From contig JAJNBJ010000016.1 in assembly GCA_021155965.1 (NCBI GenBank), forward strand, positions 26,473-90,472: a DNA stretch of 64,000 nt. Reading direction: 5' to 3'. This DNA is from Flavipsychrobacter sp. (GTDB taxonomy: Bacteria; Bacteroidota; Bacteroidia; Chitinophagales; Chitinophagaceae). This document shows, one piece after another, positions 63,909 through 64,000 of this stretch. Both the position numbers and the translations under genes were made by a program. The stretch's first letter is position 1; every line of letters starts with the position of its first letter. The notes below the pieces were generated by a model. The model was not told where the DNA came from. It saw only the letters and a list, made by a program, of their open reading frames with translations, and did no database searches.

Positions 63909-64000
63909 GCCTCGTCCTGAAATTGCTTTACACTTTGTGAGATAATCCTGTTTTTACTTTACAGGTGTTTTTGTTAGTCCTGAAAGGTGCTTACACCTTT

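Larger units (their letters stand above)
63412..64000. other. Non-coding right end of the window
   Basis: About 590 bp after the tRNA: a terminator (63451-63479), phased TTGCGCA repeats (63598-63636), a weak GGCC/GGCC hairpin near 63760-63800, and copy B of the GGTATA array (63840-63908). Short open frames on either strand look spurious (no signal or coding composition). Confidence 0.5.

Overview
The window reads as a chromosomal segment of a Bacteroidota bacterium, most likely a member of the Chitinophagaceae or a close relative. Supports: many intergenic regions carry the Bacteroidota primary promoter (TTTG or TTG, 17-20 nt, TAnnTTTG); two secreted giants end in type IX secretion (T9SS) sorting domains and one ends in a CHU/gliding-type C-terminal domain; the sdh operon has the b558-type SdhC-SdhA-SdhB layout; and bshC, DUF4105, GWxTD, 7TMR-DISM kinase and WbqC families are present. 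No plasmid, prophage, IS element, CRISPR array or rRNA operon was seen. One tRNA (Asn, GTT) lies near the right end.

Layout. 1-1358: 5' part of a secreted protein running off the left edge (minus strand). 1.5-6.8 kb: an MFS exporter, then a two-gene operon joining a UDP-sulfoquinovose-synthase-like domain fused to a class V PLP enzyme with a GT-C membrane glycosyltransferase. 6.8-16.2 kb (minus): yggS, panB, mvaB, a response regulator, a REC-histidine kinase, a 7TMR-DISM histidine kinase, a GNAT-like protein and an E1-like/nitroreductase fusion; a further single-domain REC protein is divergent at 16.3 kb. 16.8-30.4 kb: mostly housekeeping and envelope genes (DUF922 protease, GT2, bshC, three tandem beta-barrels, Mur ligase, exonuclease, Dpm1-like GT2, WbqC, GWxTD, CDF transporter). 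30.5-36.1 kb: lipoproteins, an unlisted 35-residue membrane peptide, an OmpA protein, a tandem trio of small membrane proteins, a hydrolase, a His-rich membrane protein and hldD. 36.1-44.5 kb: two T9SS substrates, one with 17 degenerate repeats of about 88 residues, divergent around an intergenic region holding a palindromic GGTATA array.

44.6-53.8 kb: rluE-like pseudouridine synthase; a divergent mntH/mntR pair with a visible DtxR-type operator; a PEBP protein; cupin; an RsmB-like methyltransferase; enoyl-CoA hydratase; mtfA and exbD/exbB. 54.0-59.2 kb: sdhC-sdhA-sdhB, in which an AT-rich two-gene cassette (OLD/ABC-type ATPase plus a small PD-(D/E)xK-like protein) sits tightly between sdhA and sdhB. 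59.3-63.2 kb: DUF4105, alpha/beta hydrolase and a gliding-type secreted protein in an overlapping operon. 63.3-64.0 kb: tRNA-Asn, its promoter and terminator, phased TTGCGCA repeats and a second copy of the GGTATA array.

The strongest candidates for undescribed biology are (1) the ATPase/nuclease-like pair nested in the sdh operon, (2) the SqdB/class V PLP fusion with its GT-C partner, (3) the E1/nitroreductase, GNAT and two-component cluster, and (4) the dispersed palindromic GGTATA arrays. Several promoters place the transcript start at or within a few bases of the start codon, so leaderless mRNAs are probably common here.
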